This document shows positions 36,417 to 45,034 of a stretch of 64,000 nt of DNA, one piece after another. The notes beneath the pieces are model-generated. The model did not search any database and was not told the origin of the DNA. It saw nothing but the letters and a program-made list of their open reading frames with translations. Each line of letters opens with the position of its first letter. Positions within the stretch are counted from its first letter, which is position 1. The translations under genes and the position numbers were made by a program. Source of the DNA: Pseudomonas tohonis (GTDB lineage: Bacteria; Pseudomonadota; Gammaproteobacteria; Pseudomonadales; Pseudomonadaceae); the NCBI RefSeq assembly GCF_012767755.2, contig NZ_AP023189.1, positions 1,054,001 through 1,118,000 of the forward strand, given 5' to 3'.

Positions 36417-38024
36417 CTACTGCGCCTGACGAATCATATCGGCGGCTTTCTCGGCAATCATGATGGTCGGTGCATTGGTGTTGCCGCCAGTCACTGTCGG
36501 CATGATCGAGGCGTCCACCACCCGCAACCCCTCAAGCCCGTGTACACGCAATTGCGCATCGACCACGGCCAACGCATCAGAGGCCGGCCCCATCTTGCAG
36601 GTACTGGTCGGGTGGTACTGGGTGTCGGCCCGCGCCCGGATATCGGCAATAATGCCTGCCGTGTCATCGCGCTGGACGGGATAGAGCATCTTGCCGCGCC
36701 ACGGTTGCAGCGGGCTGCTTTGCAGAATGTCCATCTGCAACTGCACACCCTTGACCAACAGCTCGAGGTCGCGTGGATCGGCAAGAAAATTGGGGTCGAT
36801 CTTCGGTGGCACTCGCGGGTCGGCGCTGGCCAGTTTGACCGTGCCACGGCTGTAGGGGCGCAGCACTTCAACATGGCAGGAAAAGCCGTGCCTGGTGTGC
36901 ATTTTGCGACCGTGATCATCAACCAGCGCCACCACAAAAACCAGTTGCAAGTCAGGTGCTTGCACCTCGGTTGAGGAGCGTACAAAAGCCCCGGCTTCGG
37001 CGATCGAACTAGTGATCATGCCGGTACGCTGCTTGCGCCATTCGAACACCCCCTTGGCCATTTTTATAGCGCCATTCAAGGACAATCCGAAGGTCTGGCT
37101 GTCGCTGGCACTGATGTAGCTCTGCACGTGATCGATGTGATCTTGCAGGTTTTCGCCGACGCCAGGCAGGTCGTGTACCACGGGTATGCCCACCGCCTGC
37201 AAGTCCTTGGCCGGGCCTATACCCGAGAGCAGGAGCAGCTGCGGCGAACCAAAGGTGCCTGCACTGAGGATGACTTCACGACGCGCCCGGACTTCCTTAG
37301 CTTCACTGCCCTGGTAATAGGCAATGCCACAGGCGCGCTTGCCTTGCATGATGATCTTGGCCGACAGCGCATGGGTCTTCACACATAGATTGGGGCGCGA
37401 CAGGTTAGGCGTCAGATAAGCCTTGGCTGCACTGCAGCGCTCGCCATTTTTCTGCGTTACCTGGTACATGAACGAACCGAATTGATCGACGCCGTTGTAG
37501 TCGCGGGTGGTCGGTATGCCATTGAGCACTGCGGCATCGATAAACGCCTTGCTCAGCTCACTTGGCGTGCGCAGTTCGGCAACGTTCAGCGGGCCACCCG
37601 CGCCGTGGTATTCGCTGGCGCCGTGGGTCTCGTTGTTTTCCGCACGTTTGAAGTACGGCAACACATCCTCATACGACCAACCAGGATTGCCCAGGCTGGC
37701 CCAATGGTCGTAGTCCCAGCGGTTACCGCGCACATAGAGCATGGCGTTGATGGAGCTAGAACCACCCAGCGTCTTGCCACGCGGCTGGTAACGCTTGCGG
37801 TTGTCCATGTGCTGCTGCGGGACGGTGTCGAATGCCCAGTTGTTGTAAGAGGTTGCCACCATGCCAACGAAGCCGGCCGGGGCGTGAATCAACACGCTCT
37901 TATCCGGCCCGCCGGATTCCAGCAAACAGACAGACACACTGGGGTCTTCGCTCAGGCGACTGGCCAATACACAGCCTGCCGAACCGGCACCGACAATGAC
38001 GTAATCAAACTCTTCGTACTGCAT
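36417..38024 (-). CDS. GMC-family FAD-dependent alcohol/choline-type dehydrogenase
   Basis: A 535-residue flavoenzyme oxidising an alcohol to an aldehyde. N-terminal ADP-binding motif [25 protein letters not shown] signature 1 [20 protein letters not shown]; signature 2 [18 protein letters not shown]-terminal catalytic His region [12 protein letters not shown] and [27 protein letters not shown]. It is closest in form to AlkJ/BetA-like enzymes, but the substrate cannot be deduced. It is the last gene of the minus-strand TauD-hydratase-GMC operon. Confidence 0.93.
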   Translation of the reverse strand: MQYEEFDYVIVGAGSAGCVLASRLSEDPSVSVCLLESGGPDKSVLIHAPAGFVGMVATSYNNWAFDTVPQQHMDNRKRYQPRGKTLGGSSSINAMLYVRGNRWDYDHWASLGNPGWSYEDVLPYFKRAENNETHGASEYHGAGGPLNVAELRTPSELSKAFIDAAVLNGIPTTRDYNGVDQFGSFMYQVTQKNGERCSAAKAYLTPNLSRPNLCVKTHALSAKIIMQGKRACGIAYYQGSEAKEVRARREVILSAGTFGSPQLLLLSGIGPAKDLQAVGIPVVHDLPGVGENLQDHIDHVQSYISASDSQTFGLSLNGAIKMAKGVFEWRKQRTGMITSSIAEAGAFVRSSTEVQAPDLQLVFVVALVDDHGRKMHTRHGFSCHVEVLRPYSRGTVKLASADPRVPPKIDPNFLADPRDLELLVKGVQLQMDILQSSPLQPWRGKMLYPVQRDDTAGIIADIRARADTQYHPTSTCKMGPASDALAVVDAQLRVHGLEGLRVVDASIMPTVTGGNTNAPTIMIAEKAADMIRQAQ

Positions 38025-38111
38025 TCTGATGGCTCTCGCTTCTTGTACTTTTTATGGCGGATTTCAATCAGCGCCGCTTCTAATGGGCCGTTGTGCCCGA
38101 TGCGTGGTTCT

Positions 38112-38921
38112 CTAGGCTGTGGTGCCTGCGAATGAGCACTCCACTGCGCCGTGCTCGCCCATCACCATGCGCACGTGATCGCCAGGACCGACGTCGAGCA
38201 TCGGCGCCAGCGCTCCGGTCAACAGCACATCTCCGGCACGTAATGGCTGGCCGCGCCGGGCCAGCTTGCGCACCAGCCAAAGGCCGGTGGCGAGGCAGTC
38301 ATGCAGCGCTACGCTGGTGTCGAGCAGCACCGGCTGGGCATTTTTATGCAGGCTGATCAGCAGGTTTGGCGTAGGCAGTTGCGCCAGCGGCACGGGCTGA
38401 TCACCCAACACATAAAGCCCGGATGAAATGTTGTCAGCGACCGCATCCATCAAGGTCAACTGCCAGCCGATGATGGCCGAGTCGTTGATTTCCAGTGCCG
38501 GCACCGCACCCGCAATACAGGCCAGAAACTGCTCATGGCTGATCTCGCCAGCCGGCAGATCGTGGCCGAGCACCAATGCCAGCTCGATCTCGACTTTCGG
38601 TTGCAGCAGGCGCTCCCAGGCGATGGCTTCACCTGAGAGGCACGCCGTGTCCGCGAACAGCCGCCCATACACCGGCTCGTCGACCTTGAGCGCTGCACGC
38701 AGGGCCGCCGAGGTCAGCCCAGCCTTGGCCCCGCAAAGACGGCGGCCTTGAGCCAACGCCTGCTGCATGCCAGCGGCTTGCACGGCATAGGCTTCATCCA
38801 GGTTGGCCAGGGCGAAAGTTTCGCTAACCCGTGGCACGGGATGCCGCTCGAGCCGTGCCGTTGCCAGGCAGTGGGCCGCGCCGAGCAGGCGCGGTTCGGT
38901 AATTGCCACCGGCGCACTCAT
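38112..38921 (-). CDS. 2-keto-4-pentenoate hydratase/4-oxalocrotonate decarboxylase family protein
   Basis: A 269-residue FAH-superfamily enzyme of the MhpD/XylJ type. Motifs: GAKAGLTSAAL, PVYGRLFADT, PKVEIELALVLGHDLP (metal-binding ExE), ALEINDSAIIGWQLTLMDAVADN and RAGDVLLTGALAPMLDVGPGDHVRM. It hydrates or decarboxylates vinylogous keto acids in meta-cleavage pathways. Its start overlaps the TauD-like gene stop by 4 bp, so the two are coupled. Confidence 0.9.
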   Translation of the reverse strand: MSAPVAITEPRLLGAAHCLATARLERHPVPRVSETFALANLDEAYAVQAAGMQQALAQGRRLCGAKAGLTSAALRAALKVDEPVYGRLFADTACLSGEAIAWERLLQPKVEIELALVLGHDLPAGEISHEQFLACIAGAVPALEINDSAIIGWQLTLMDAVADNISSGLYVLGDQPVPLAQLPTPNLLISLHKNAQPVLLDTSVALHDCLATGLWLVRKLARRGQPLRAGDVLLTGALAPMLDVGPGDHVRMVMGEHGAVECSFAGTTA

Positions 38922-39814
38922 CGGCTGGGTACTTCGCCGATCACGGTGGTGCGGAACATTTCGCGCCGCATGCCGTGGTAGTCGGCCACTGGCATATGCC
39001 AGGTGCTGCGGTTATCCCAGATCGCCAGGGTTCCCTGACGCCAGCGCATACGGCAAGTGAAGGCTTCCGAGGTGGCCAGTTTGAACAGGTAGTCAAGCAG
39101 TGGACGCGACTCTTCCGTACGCAGGCCTTTGATGCCTGTGGTGTAGGCCGGGTTGATGAACAACACCTTTTTCCCGGTTTCCGGGTGGCGGGTTACCAAC
39201 GGGTGGCTGCGCTCGTCAGCCGAGGTATCGCTACCGTAGTTGATCGCCATGTTTTCCAGCAGCGCGTTGTGCTTGGCGTTAACGCCATAGGCCATTTCCG
39301 GGCTGTGCACCGCGTCGAGGTTTTCCAGCAGCGCTTGCATCCCAGGCGATAGCCACTCATACGCCAGGGCCAGATTGGCGTAGCAGGTATCGCCGCCATA
39401 GGGAGGAATGTCGTGCCCATAGAGCAGGGTGAATGCTGGCGGGCGCTCCTGAAAGGTCCAGTCGGTATGCCAAGCACCACCGAATACGAAGGGTGCTTTT
39501 TCGGAGGCTTCCTTGACCACGTGTACCACGTGCGGATGATCGGCCATGCAGGTCACATAGGGTTCGCGGCCAAACTCACCGAGGTGCTGGGTAACCCGCT
39601 CCAGGTCAGCAACGCTCAGGGCCTGGTCGCGGATGAAGATCACCTTGTGGGCGAGCAGCGCCTGGCGCAACTCGGCAAAGCCCTCGTCGCTCAGACGCGT
39701 CAGATCAAGATTTTCGACGTCCGCACCGATGGCGCCGGTGGTCGGGGTTACACGAATGTGACTGTAACTGGCAGCACGGTTATGGCTAGGCAGGGTGTAG
39801 ATGAACTCGCTCAT
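38918..39814 (-). CDS. TauD/TfdA-family 2-oxoglutarate-dependent dioxygenase
   Basis: A 298-residue Fe(II)/2OG oxygenase. The facial triad is visible: HTD in GGAWHTDWTFQERPP and the distal His in WDNRSTWHMPVADYHG, with the 2OG-binding Arg in RREMFRTTVIG. The N-terminus has the TauD-type GAIGADVENLDLTRLSDEGFAELRQALLAHKVIFIRDQ. The start MSEFIYT at 39814 is favoured. Substrate unknown: hydroxylation or desulfonation-like cleavage. It is first in the operon and divergent from the AraC regulator. Confidence 0.9.
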   Translation of the reverse strand: MSEFIYTLPSHNRAASYSHIRVTPTTGAIGADVENLDLTRLSDEGFAELRQALLAHKVIFIRDQALSVADLERVTQHLGEFGREPYVTCMADHPHVVHVVKEASEKAPFVFGGAWHTDWTFQERPPAFTLLYGHDIPPYGGDTCYANLALAYEWLSPGMQALLENLDAVHSPEMAYGVNAKHNALLENMAINYGSDTSADERSHPLVTRHPETGKKVLFINPAYTTGIKGLRTEESRPLLDYLFKLATSEAFTCRMRWRQGTLAIWDNRSTWHMPVADYHGMRREMFRTTVIGEVPSR

Positions 39815-39874
39815 GGCTCGCACTCTTTTGTTGTTGGAGTGCTTACAGAATGCGTGGCGGCTGCTAGGCTAGCC

Positions 39875-39910
39875 ATGATTATTACAGCCAAAAAATGATA
39901 ATTACCGCCA
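39875..39910. promoter_or_regulatory. Direct-repeat operator for the AraC regulator
   Basis: Two direct copies of a 16-bp site (ATGAT-T/A-ATTAC-A/C-GCCA) at 39875-39890 and 39895-39910. They match at 14 of 16 positions and are 20 bp apart, i.e. on the same DNA face, midway between the divergent tauD-like and araC-like genes. AraC-family proteins typically bind such tandem half-sites. Confidence 0.75.
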
Positions 39911-39937
39911 AGACTATTTTGAATGGAGGGTTGCCCG

Positions 39938-40966
39938 GTGGACTGGCGCCAAAACCGTGCCCTGACGGGCGTACGTTACCTGCTAGAAACCGCCCAGGCC
40001 GAAGGGGTGGAGGCCGCGAGCTGCCTGATAGGCAGCGCCATCTCCAGCGAAACACTGCAGCAGCGCAACGCGCAGATCGAGGCCTGGCAAGAGCTGGCGG
40101 TAATCCGCAACTTGCTCGAACACGCCGGCCGACCGGGCCTGGGATTCGCTGCCGGGCAGCGCTATCACCTGACGTCACTGGGCTTGCTCGGTTTCACCAT
40201 GCTCGCCAGTCGCACGCTGGGAGAGGCGTTTGCCACCTTCAGCCGTTTTCAACTGTTAGCGCTGACGCTGTGCCCGGCGCGAATCGAAGTGGAGCGACGC
40301 GGTAGCTGGTTACTGTTCGATGCCAGCGTACTGCCGCAGGATGCTCGCGCCTTTGTTATCGAGCGCGGACTCTCCGCGTGCCTGGGCGTGGCGTGCGAGT
40401 TACTGCAGCGCCCCCTTGCCCCCCTGGCTATCGAGATGACCAGCAGCGCACCTGCGGATCTCGCCGCGTTGCAGGGGGAATTTGCCTATCCGGTGCAGTT
40501 CGAGGCCGGGCGCAACGGCATCCTGTTTTCCAATGCCGACCTGACCTTCACCCTGCCGCAGGCGCACATCAGTGCCCACAGTGAGGGCGAGCAACTGTGT
40601 GAGCGGCTATGTACCGAGATCTCCCACAGCCTGGTCAAGGCGCCCACCGCGCGTTTGGTGCAACAGGTGTTGATCCGCGACTCGGCCACGCTGCTCAGCA
40701 GCCGGATGGTGGCCCAGCGCCTGGGCCTTTCCGAGCGCACCTTGTTGCGCCGTTTGGCGAGTGAAGGTCACTCGTTCCAACAGCTCAACGAGCAAATCAA
40801 GCAGCGTTTGGCCGAGCGCCTGCTGAGCGACTCGCGTCTGGACCTTACCAGCATCGCCCAACGTCTAGGCTACGCCGAGGCGGCCAGTTTTTCGCGGGCA
40901 TTCAGTCGCTGGACTAACAGTCCGCCCGGAAAGTGGCGCTGCCATGCGCACCTGCGCGAAGCTTAG
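39938..40966 (+). CDS. AraC-family regulator with arabinose-binding-like N-terminal domain
   Basis: A 342-residue regulator. N-terminal ligand domain (NRALTGVRYLLETAQAEGVEA...LGLLGFTMLASRTLGEAFATFSRF) of the type found in OruR-like proteins. C-terminal double HTH: LLSSRMVAQRLGLSERTLLRRLASEGHSFQQL and LDLTSIAQRLGYAEAASFSRAFSRWTNSPPGKWR. The GTG start at 39938 has GGAGGG 7 nt upstream, better than the ATG at 39923. It presumably activates the divergent TauD-hydratase-GMC operon. Confidence 0.9.
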   Translation: MDWRQNRALTGVRYLLETAQAEGVEAASCLIGSAISSETLQQRNAQIEAWQELAVIRNLLEHAGRPGLGFAAGQRYHLTSLGLLGFTMLASRTLGEAFATFSRFQLLALTLCPARIEVERRGSWLLFDASVLPQDARAFVIERGLSACLGVACELLQRPLAPLAIEMTSSAPADLAALQGEFAYPVQFEAGRNGILFSNADLTFTLPQAHISAHSEGEQLCERLCTEISHSLVKAPTARLVQQVLIRDSATLLSSRMVAQRLGLSERTLLRRLASEGHSFQQLNEQIKQRLAERLLSDSRLDLTSIAQRLGYAEAASFSRAFSRWTNSPPGKWRCHAHLREA

Positions 40967-41009
40967 CGATCCATGTACAGTCGACAAACAGTTAACGTCC
41001 GCTTGGGGT

Positions 41010-41171
41010 CCAGGCTGTGTGAAAACGTTTTAGAGCGAGTTTGGCAGTCAGAATCGCAATCAAAATCGCGTTCCTACGCAAAGTTCAGGTCTGGCTGACC
41101 AACCAAACGCTGGCAGATTTTACGTAGCAACGCAGACTTCAAAACGACGCATGCGTTTTCACCCAGCCTGG
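41010..41171. mobile_element. MITE-like element with 18-bp terminal inverted repeats
   Basis: A 162-bp non-coding element whose ends (41010-41027 and 41154-41171) are an 18-bp inverted repeat with a single mismatch; the core is CCAGGCTGTGTGAAAACG. No reading frame inside. A diverged copy lies at about 36208-36345, on the other side of the TauD-hydratase-GMC-AraC block. No target duplication could be identified with confidence. Confidence 0.7.
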
Positions 41172-41282
41172 GTCGGAAACAGCCCTTGGTGAGCGACCGC
41201 TATTGGCCGATTTCTGCCCTTCATGACCGGCAGCTGTCGGCCAGCCGGGTGCGCTCTAAAGCGTCCAGGGAATTGGGGGCTT
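41172..41282. repeat. Degenerate dispersed repeat copy
   Basis: 41195-41240 (CCGCTATTGGCCG, then CTGCCC, CATGACCGGCAG) is an imperfect copy of the repeat found also at 45236-45280, 36131-36185 and 63011-63046. No gene. Confidence 0.5.
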
Positions 41283-41909
41283 TCAGTACGGGAGCAGGTA
41301 TTTACCCTGCGAGATCGACTGAAGGTGATTCATATAGCTGTTGAGTCCTTCGAGGACCTCTCCGATTTTGTTTGGGTTAGCTCTACCAAAAATTACGCTG
41401 AGGGCCACGTTCACGTCGGGTCTCGCCCGAATCCTTTGCGAAACCAGGTCGAAACCCGAACGCTGCACAATCAAATAAATTGCTTCCTCAAGGGTAATGA
41501 TCTTTTCCCAGAGGCTATCTACGATGGGTACTTCTGATATCTCAGAGAGGGCGATAAGGGCTCGTTTATCGCCGGTGATGAGGGCGTCGTCTTCGTCTTG
41601 GCTTACGGCCGCAAACAAGATCGCTTCTCCGCTGTCGATATCCGGCCGATTTAGCTCGAGGATCGTATTAGCCGAGTCGGTGACTACTTGGACCTCTGTC
41701 GCAGCCTCGACGAGCCGCTGAGCCGTCACAACAGCGTCTTGTGATCCCAATTTCTTTAGGGCGGCGTCGGGTTTGTTAAGCCTGAGCTGAAAACGAAGCT
41801 GTGGAAGTATCGCGAAGTCGCTGAGCGGGCACTCAAGAGCGAGCGCAAGCTCGTCTAGAAGCAAGTACTGACAAAGGGACTTGGCTGCGTCGCTATCAAG
41901 TAGGTACAC
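41283..41909 (-). CDS. PIN-like domain protein in a five-gene putative defence/TA locus
   Basis: A 208-residue protein. It opens MYLLDSDAAKSL and contains IDSGEAILFAAVSQDEDDALITGDKRALIAL, the pattern of PIN-fold nucleases (early Asp, central acidic, ITGDKRAL with Asp). The C-terminal 70 residues form an extra helical part (IVQRSGFDLVSQRIRARPDVNVALSVIFGRANP). It starts at GTG 41909, overlapping the ImmA/IrrE gene by 14 bp. Likely a toxin or effector RNase; inferred from fold pattern only. Confidence 0.65.
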   Translation of the reverse strand: MYLLDSDAAKSLCQYLLLDELALALECPLSDFAILPQLRFQLRLNKPDAALKKLGSQDAVVTAQRLVEAATEVQVVTDSANTILELNRPDIDSGEAILFAAVSQDEDDALITGDKRALIALSEISEVPIVDSLWEKIITLEEAIYLIVQRSGFDLVSQRIRARPDVNVALSVIFGRANPNKIGEVLEGLNSYMNHLQSISQGKYLLPY

Positions 41910-42951
41910 GTGTGACTGACCCGAAGCCTTGGATAGCTAGCACGTGCTCCCGATTCTCGTCGCTAAGAGCTCCGAGATCGGTACTTTGCATGAACCACTG
42001 ATTAAGCACCTCGATCGCCCCTCTGGGGTCTGCGATATAACCCAAGGCCTGATTTGCTCGGGCCCAATCGTCATTCTCTCTGGCGTAGGAAAGAATTAGG
42101 TGGCCGGGGTCGACTCCAAGTTGTTCTCCAGCTATGACAGCATTCGAGGCTAGTACTGCTGCGGAGTCTGGTCGTCCGATAGCTTTAAGCACGTTTGTAT
42201 GCCCGTTCCTCAAAAGTGCGAGAGCGAAAGAGTCAGCCTCTTTCTCCTCCGCATCCTTCCTGGTGGCGTCACTCCCGGCCAAGGCATCGGTGACTTCGGC
42301 AATGTCCTCGTCTATGAGAACACCATTTTCACCGACGTGGCCGCATACGATATGAGCGAGTTCATGTGCTAGGACGAACAACTGTCGAGCGTGCTGGGGG
42401 CTATTAAATCCTAAAACAATTGCGGGTCTGCCTTGAACGCTAACGGCCATACCTGTCATCCGCTTCGACGTTTTGGGCAAATCCTTGAGAAACAACACAG
42501 GAATGCCCTGAGCCCAGCAAAGCGCCAGAAGCCCTTCAAAACCTACGCTATTCGTACCCGAGATCTGGCGAACTAGGTGCCCGATATAATTCGGGTCAGG
42601 GGGTAAGGGGCTGTATGGGGCTCCGGCACTGAAAATTGAAAGTCGAGCCAACGCCATGCCAAGGCTGGCCGCTATGTTTAGCGCCCCTTCCTCTGTACCT
42701 CTTCTTCGCTTGAATCGAGCGTTGGGCGTAGCCGCGTCGATTGCAAGACTGCCGTCTTGGGCAAAATTTACAACCAAGCCCAAGCGTTGCTTAAGCAACA
42801 GTGCAAATTGGAAGGCTCCAGCGCTGGTCTTGAAGAGGCTGTGATCCCACCAATCGGGCAATAGTCTCTCAACATAAGGGCGCGGATATCCTGCAGCCTT
42901 AAGACTTTCGAAGGCGGACTTCACTGTTATTGGAGTCGTTGCGTCATGCAT
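41896..42951 (-). CDS. ImmA/IrrE-family metallo-endopeptidase
   Basis: A 351-residue protein. The zinc-protease motif is in RQLFVLAHELAHIVCGHVGEN (HExxH), with EKEADSFALALL supplying the third ligand, typical of ImmA/IrrE (DUF955). The N-terminal ~150 residues contain SAGAFQFALLLKQRLGLVVNF. Such proteases usually cleave a HTH repressor encoded nearby; the adjacent HTH gene is the natural candidate. The ATG at 42951 has GGGAGG 5 nt upstream and is preferred over the one at 42969. Confidence 0.88.
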   Translation of the reverse strand: MHDATTPITVKSAFESLKAAGYPRPYVERLLPDWWDHSLFKTSAGAFQFALLLKQRLGLVVNFAQDGSLAIDAATPNARFKRRRGTEEGALNIAASLGMALARLSIFSAGAPYSPLPPDPNYIGHLVRQISGTNSVGFEGLLALCWAQGIPVLFLKDLPKTSKRMTGMAVSVQGRPAIVLGFNSPQHARQLFVLAHELAHIVCGHVGENGVLIDEDIAEVTDALAGSDATRKDAEEKEADSFALALLRNGHTNVLKAIGRPDSAAVLASNAVIAGEQLGVDPGHLILSYARENDDWARANQALGYIADPRGAIEVLNQWFMQSTDLGALSDENREHVLAIQGFGSVTRVPT

Positions 42952-42987
42952 AGCACCCTCCCATAACATTAGATTCCAGCATCATTT

Positions 42988-43317
42988 TCACATGCAGGCC
43001 CTTCGGTGGGCAAAGAGCAGTTCAGCAAGGCGACGAGCGTGCTCCTCACTGCCATCCCACACGTTTGCCAAACTATCCATCAAGACATCTGAAGTCCGAG
43101 GGTCAGGCAATTCCAGCTCTAGCGAGATTTTTGCATAAATGCATAATTCCCGGTGAGTCTTTGTAACCCGCTTCGGCTTGCCAAAAAGGTTGCGGTGAAT
43201 CTGTGGCTGGCCTAATCCAGAGGCATTCGCTATTGAGGTGCTCGTCCTTTGTCCGTGGGACGCAAAGAAAGCGAGGAGCTCTGCGACGATTTTGGTTTTG
43301 CTTTTCATGCATTTCAT
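42988..43317 (-). CDS. Small HTH protein, candidate repressor cleaved by the ImmA/IrrE protease
   Basis: A 106-109-residue basic protein with an HTH-like segment (VAELLAFFASHGQRTSTSIANASGLGQPQIHRNLFGKPKRVTKTHRELCIYAKISLEL). It has two possible starts, 43317 and 43308. No ribosome-binding site is seen, and a TATACT hexamer directly upstream (43320-43325) allows a leaderless message. It is the first gene of the minus-strand trio. Confidence 0.7.
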   Translation of the reverse strand: MKCMKSKTKIVAELLAFFASHGQRTSTSIANASGLGQPQIHRNLFGKPKRVTKTHRELCIYAKISLELELPDPRTSDVLMDSLANVWDGSEEHARRLAELLFAHRRACM

Positions 43318-43343
43318 AAAGTATAAAATAGCATAAATGCATG
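43306..43343. promoter_or_regulatory. Candidate operator in the divergent promoter of the five-gene locus
   Basis: A 9-bp perfect inverted repeat, CATGCATTT (43306-43314) and AAATGCATG (43335-43343), spanning the start of the HTH gene. The 12-mer GCATAAATGCAT at 43331-43342 occurs again exactly at 43133-43144 within the HTH coding region, giving a promoter site and an intragenic site. Confidence 0.6.
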
Positions 43344-43442
43344 GTTTTGGTGGTCGGTGGCATTACCCAAGCCACCCATCGCCGTATGAGATAAACTGAC
43401 TAGCTGTCCGGCAGGACGCCGGCGGCCATCGAGAATTGGATA

Positions 43443-44021
43443 ATGCGCGAAGCGGAGATCAAACGAGCACTCACTCACTACTTGGATACCTCGTTGGGTA
43501 TCCACCCTGGCTTGTTCCTGGAGGAGCTACAGCTTAGTGGCGGTGAGGTTCGTGCAGACCTTGTCCACATCTACGATATGCATTGCTATGAGATTAAGAG
43601 TGAGGCCGACTCCTTGAAGCGCCTTATCGGTCAAGGATCCCGTTACGCTCGAGTTTTTGATCGCATCACGTTAGTGACTGCGGAATGCCATCTGAAAAAC
43701 GCGCTTCCCTTGTTGCCGCCGTGGTGGGGGATCATCCTTGTCCCTGAGGTGCCTGAGGCGGGGTTTAAGCATGTTCGGGCCGCAAGACCTAATAAGCGCC
43801 ACGAACCTGAGGTGCTTGCCTCCCTACTCAAGCGAGACGAGGCGCTTCACCTCTTGACCGAAATGGGTAAGGTTCGAGGCTGGAAGAGCAAGAGCCTATA
43901 TCTCATTCAGGCATATATCGCAGAGCTGCTCACACTTCCCGAGCTCAAGAACAATGTTCGGGACTACCTCCTCAAACGGGTCGAGGAAGCTACACCTCAA
44001 TTTTCAGCCTGCCCGGCCTAG
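43443..44021 (+). CDS. sce7726 family protein (restriction-nuclease-like fold)
   Basis: A 192-residue protein. REAEIKRALTHYLDT, then EELQLSGGEVRADLVHIYDMHCYEIKSEADSLKRLIGQGSRYARVFDRITLVTAE. The D...YEIKS arrangement is a PD-(D/E)XK-type active site (Asp about 11 residues before ExK). PPWWGIILVP and a helical C-terminus follow, as in the sce7726 family. Its 3' end overlaps the convergent beta-family gene by 4 bp. Confidence 0.82.
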   Translation: MREAEIKRALTHYLDTSLGIHPGLFLEELQLSGGEVRADLVHIYDMHCYEIKSEADSLKRLIGQGSRYARVFDRITLVTAECHLKNALPLLPPWWGIILVPEVPEAGFKHVRAARPNKRHEPEVLASLLKRDEALHLLTEMGKVRGWKSKSLYLIQAYIAELLTLPELKNNVRDYLLKRVEEATPQFSACPA

Positions 44022-45034
44022 TACTGTTCCTTAATCACCGTCGCAAGGTGATGACACCAACCTTCAGTGAAGTGGAAGAGGCCTGCATTCTTCTTTTTGA
44101 TTGCCGGATTCGCTCGATCTGCAATTAATTCGTCCCCATAGGAATACTCTCGGCCTTTGAAGGAGGCTGCATGCACGGTCACCATCAAAGTCGAGATAGC
44201 AACTGAATGCTCTGACTTGCTTCCGTCAGCTCGCAACACCAACCAGTCAAGGTTCCTTGCATAGCGAATGGCAACACGGCCGCCGCGGCGAGTTAGTGTC
44301 TCCTCAGTCCAGCGCGGAGATATCGTCCCATAGTCTGAATATCCGAGAAGCAGTCCGGGAGCGTTGGTATTCAGCGCGGCCCATAGAGACCAGTCTCGGC
44401 GTGGCAAGTTAGCTACCGTTTTTACGGCCGCAAGACTCTCGGGGAACGCACCTGATGCCACATGAATTTGGGAAAACCCTGCGTTCTTGAACGCCGCCAT
44501 CATGCCTGTAAAGGCGGGTACCTCTGCGGCTTCCCAAGCGGGAGTAACACCTAGATCGACCATAAGATGAATACGGTTGCCAGGCCTTGATAGTACCTGT
44601 GCGGCCATCATCGTCTGGGTGTAGTGCTCAGCATTAACTGTTAATCCACTGATACGTAAGCGTAGGAAAATCTCAGGGAAGGATTGCACTAGACCAAGTA
44701 GCGCAGGGCGTAGCAGAGGGGCATCTAACGGATTGATAACTGGAAGAGTTGGAAAGCCGTTAGCTTTTGCGATCTGAAGGAACGCCTCAAATTCTAAAGG
44801 ACGAATGCCAACGAGCCGCCCTTCGGGATTCGCATAATCTACCAATGCAGGGGCTCCCCAAGCTGTTTGGAAATTCCCTACCAGGCTGCTGTGTTGATTC
44901 GAGTGACGGACCTCGATGCAGGGGCGAACGTAGGGCTTAACGTCTCCCCGAGTCTGAAGCAGAGCTCTCTGCTCCCAGGACTGCCACTTAATGATCGGAA
45001 TGTAGTAAGGGTGGTTGGGGAATCTAAGTGCCAT
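44018..45034 (-). CDS. Beta-family protein (phage T4 beta-protein-like; sce7725-type partner)
   Basis: A 338-residue protein beginning YYIPIIKWQSWEQRALLQTRGDVKPYVRPCIEVR, the start typical of beta-family proteins (Y.P..K....AL.......i.P.iEv). TIM-barrel-like features include RIHLMVDLGV, FSQIHVASGAFPES, LLLGYSDYGTISP and a C-terminal CHHLATVIKEQY. In many genomes a beta/sce7725-type gene is adjacent to a sce7726 gene, which is the case here though convergent. Activity unknown. Confidence 0.8.
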   Translation of the reverse strand: MALRFPNHPYYIPIIKWQSWEQRALLQTRGDVKPYVRPCIEVRHSNQHSSLVGNFQTAWGAPALVDYANPEGRLVGIRPLEFEAFLQIAKANGFPTLPVINPLDAPLLRPALLGLVQSFPEIFLRLRISGLTVNAEHYTQTMMAAQVLSRPGNRIHLMVDLGVTPAWEAAEVPAFTGMMAAFKNAGFSQIHVASGAFPESLAAVKTVANLPRRDWSLWAALNTNAPGLLLGYSDYGTISPRWTEETLTRRGGRVAIRYARNLDWLVLRADGSKSEHSVAISTLMVTVHAASFKGREYSYGDELIADRANPAIKKKNAGLFHFTEGWCHHLATVIKEQY

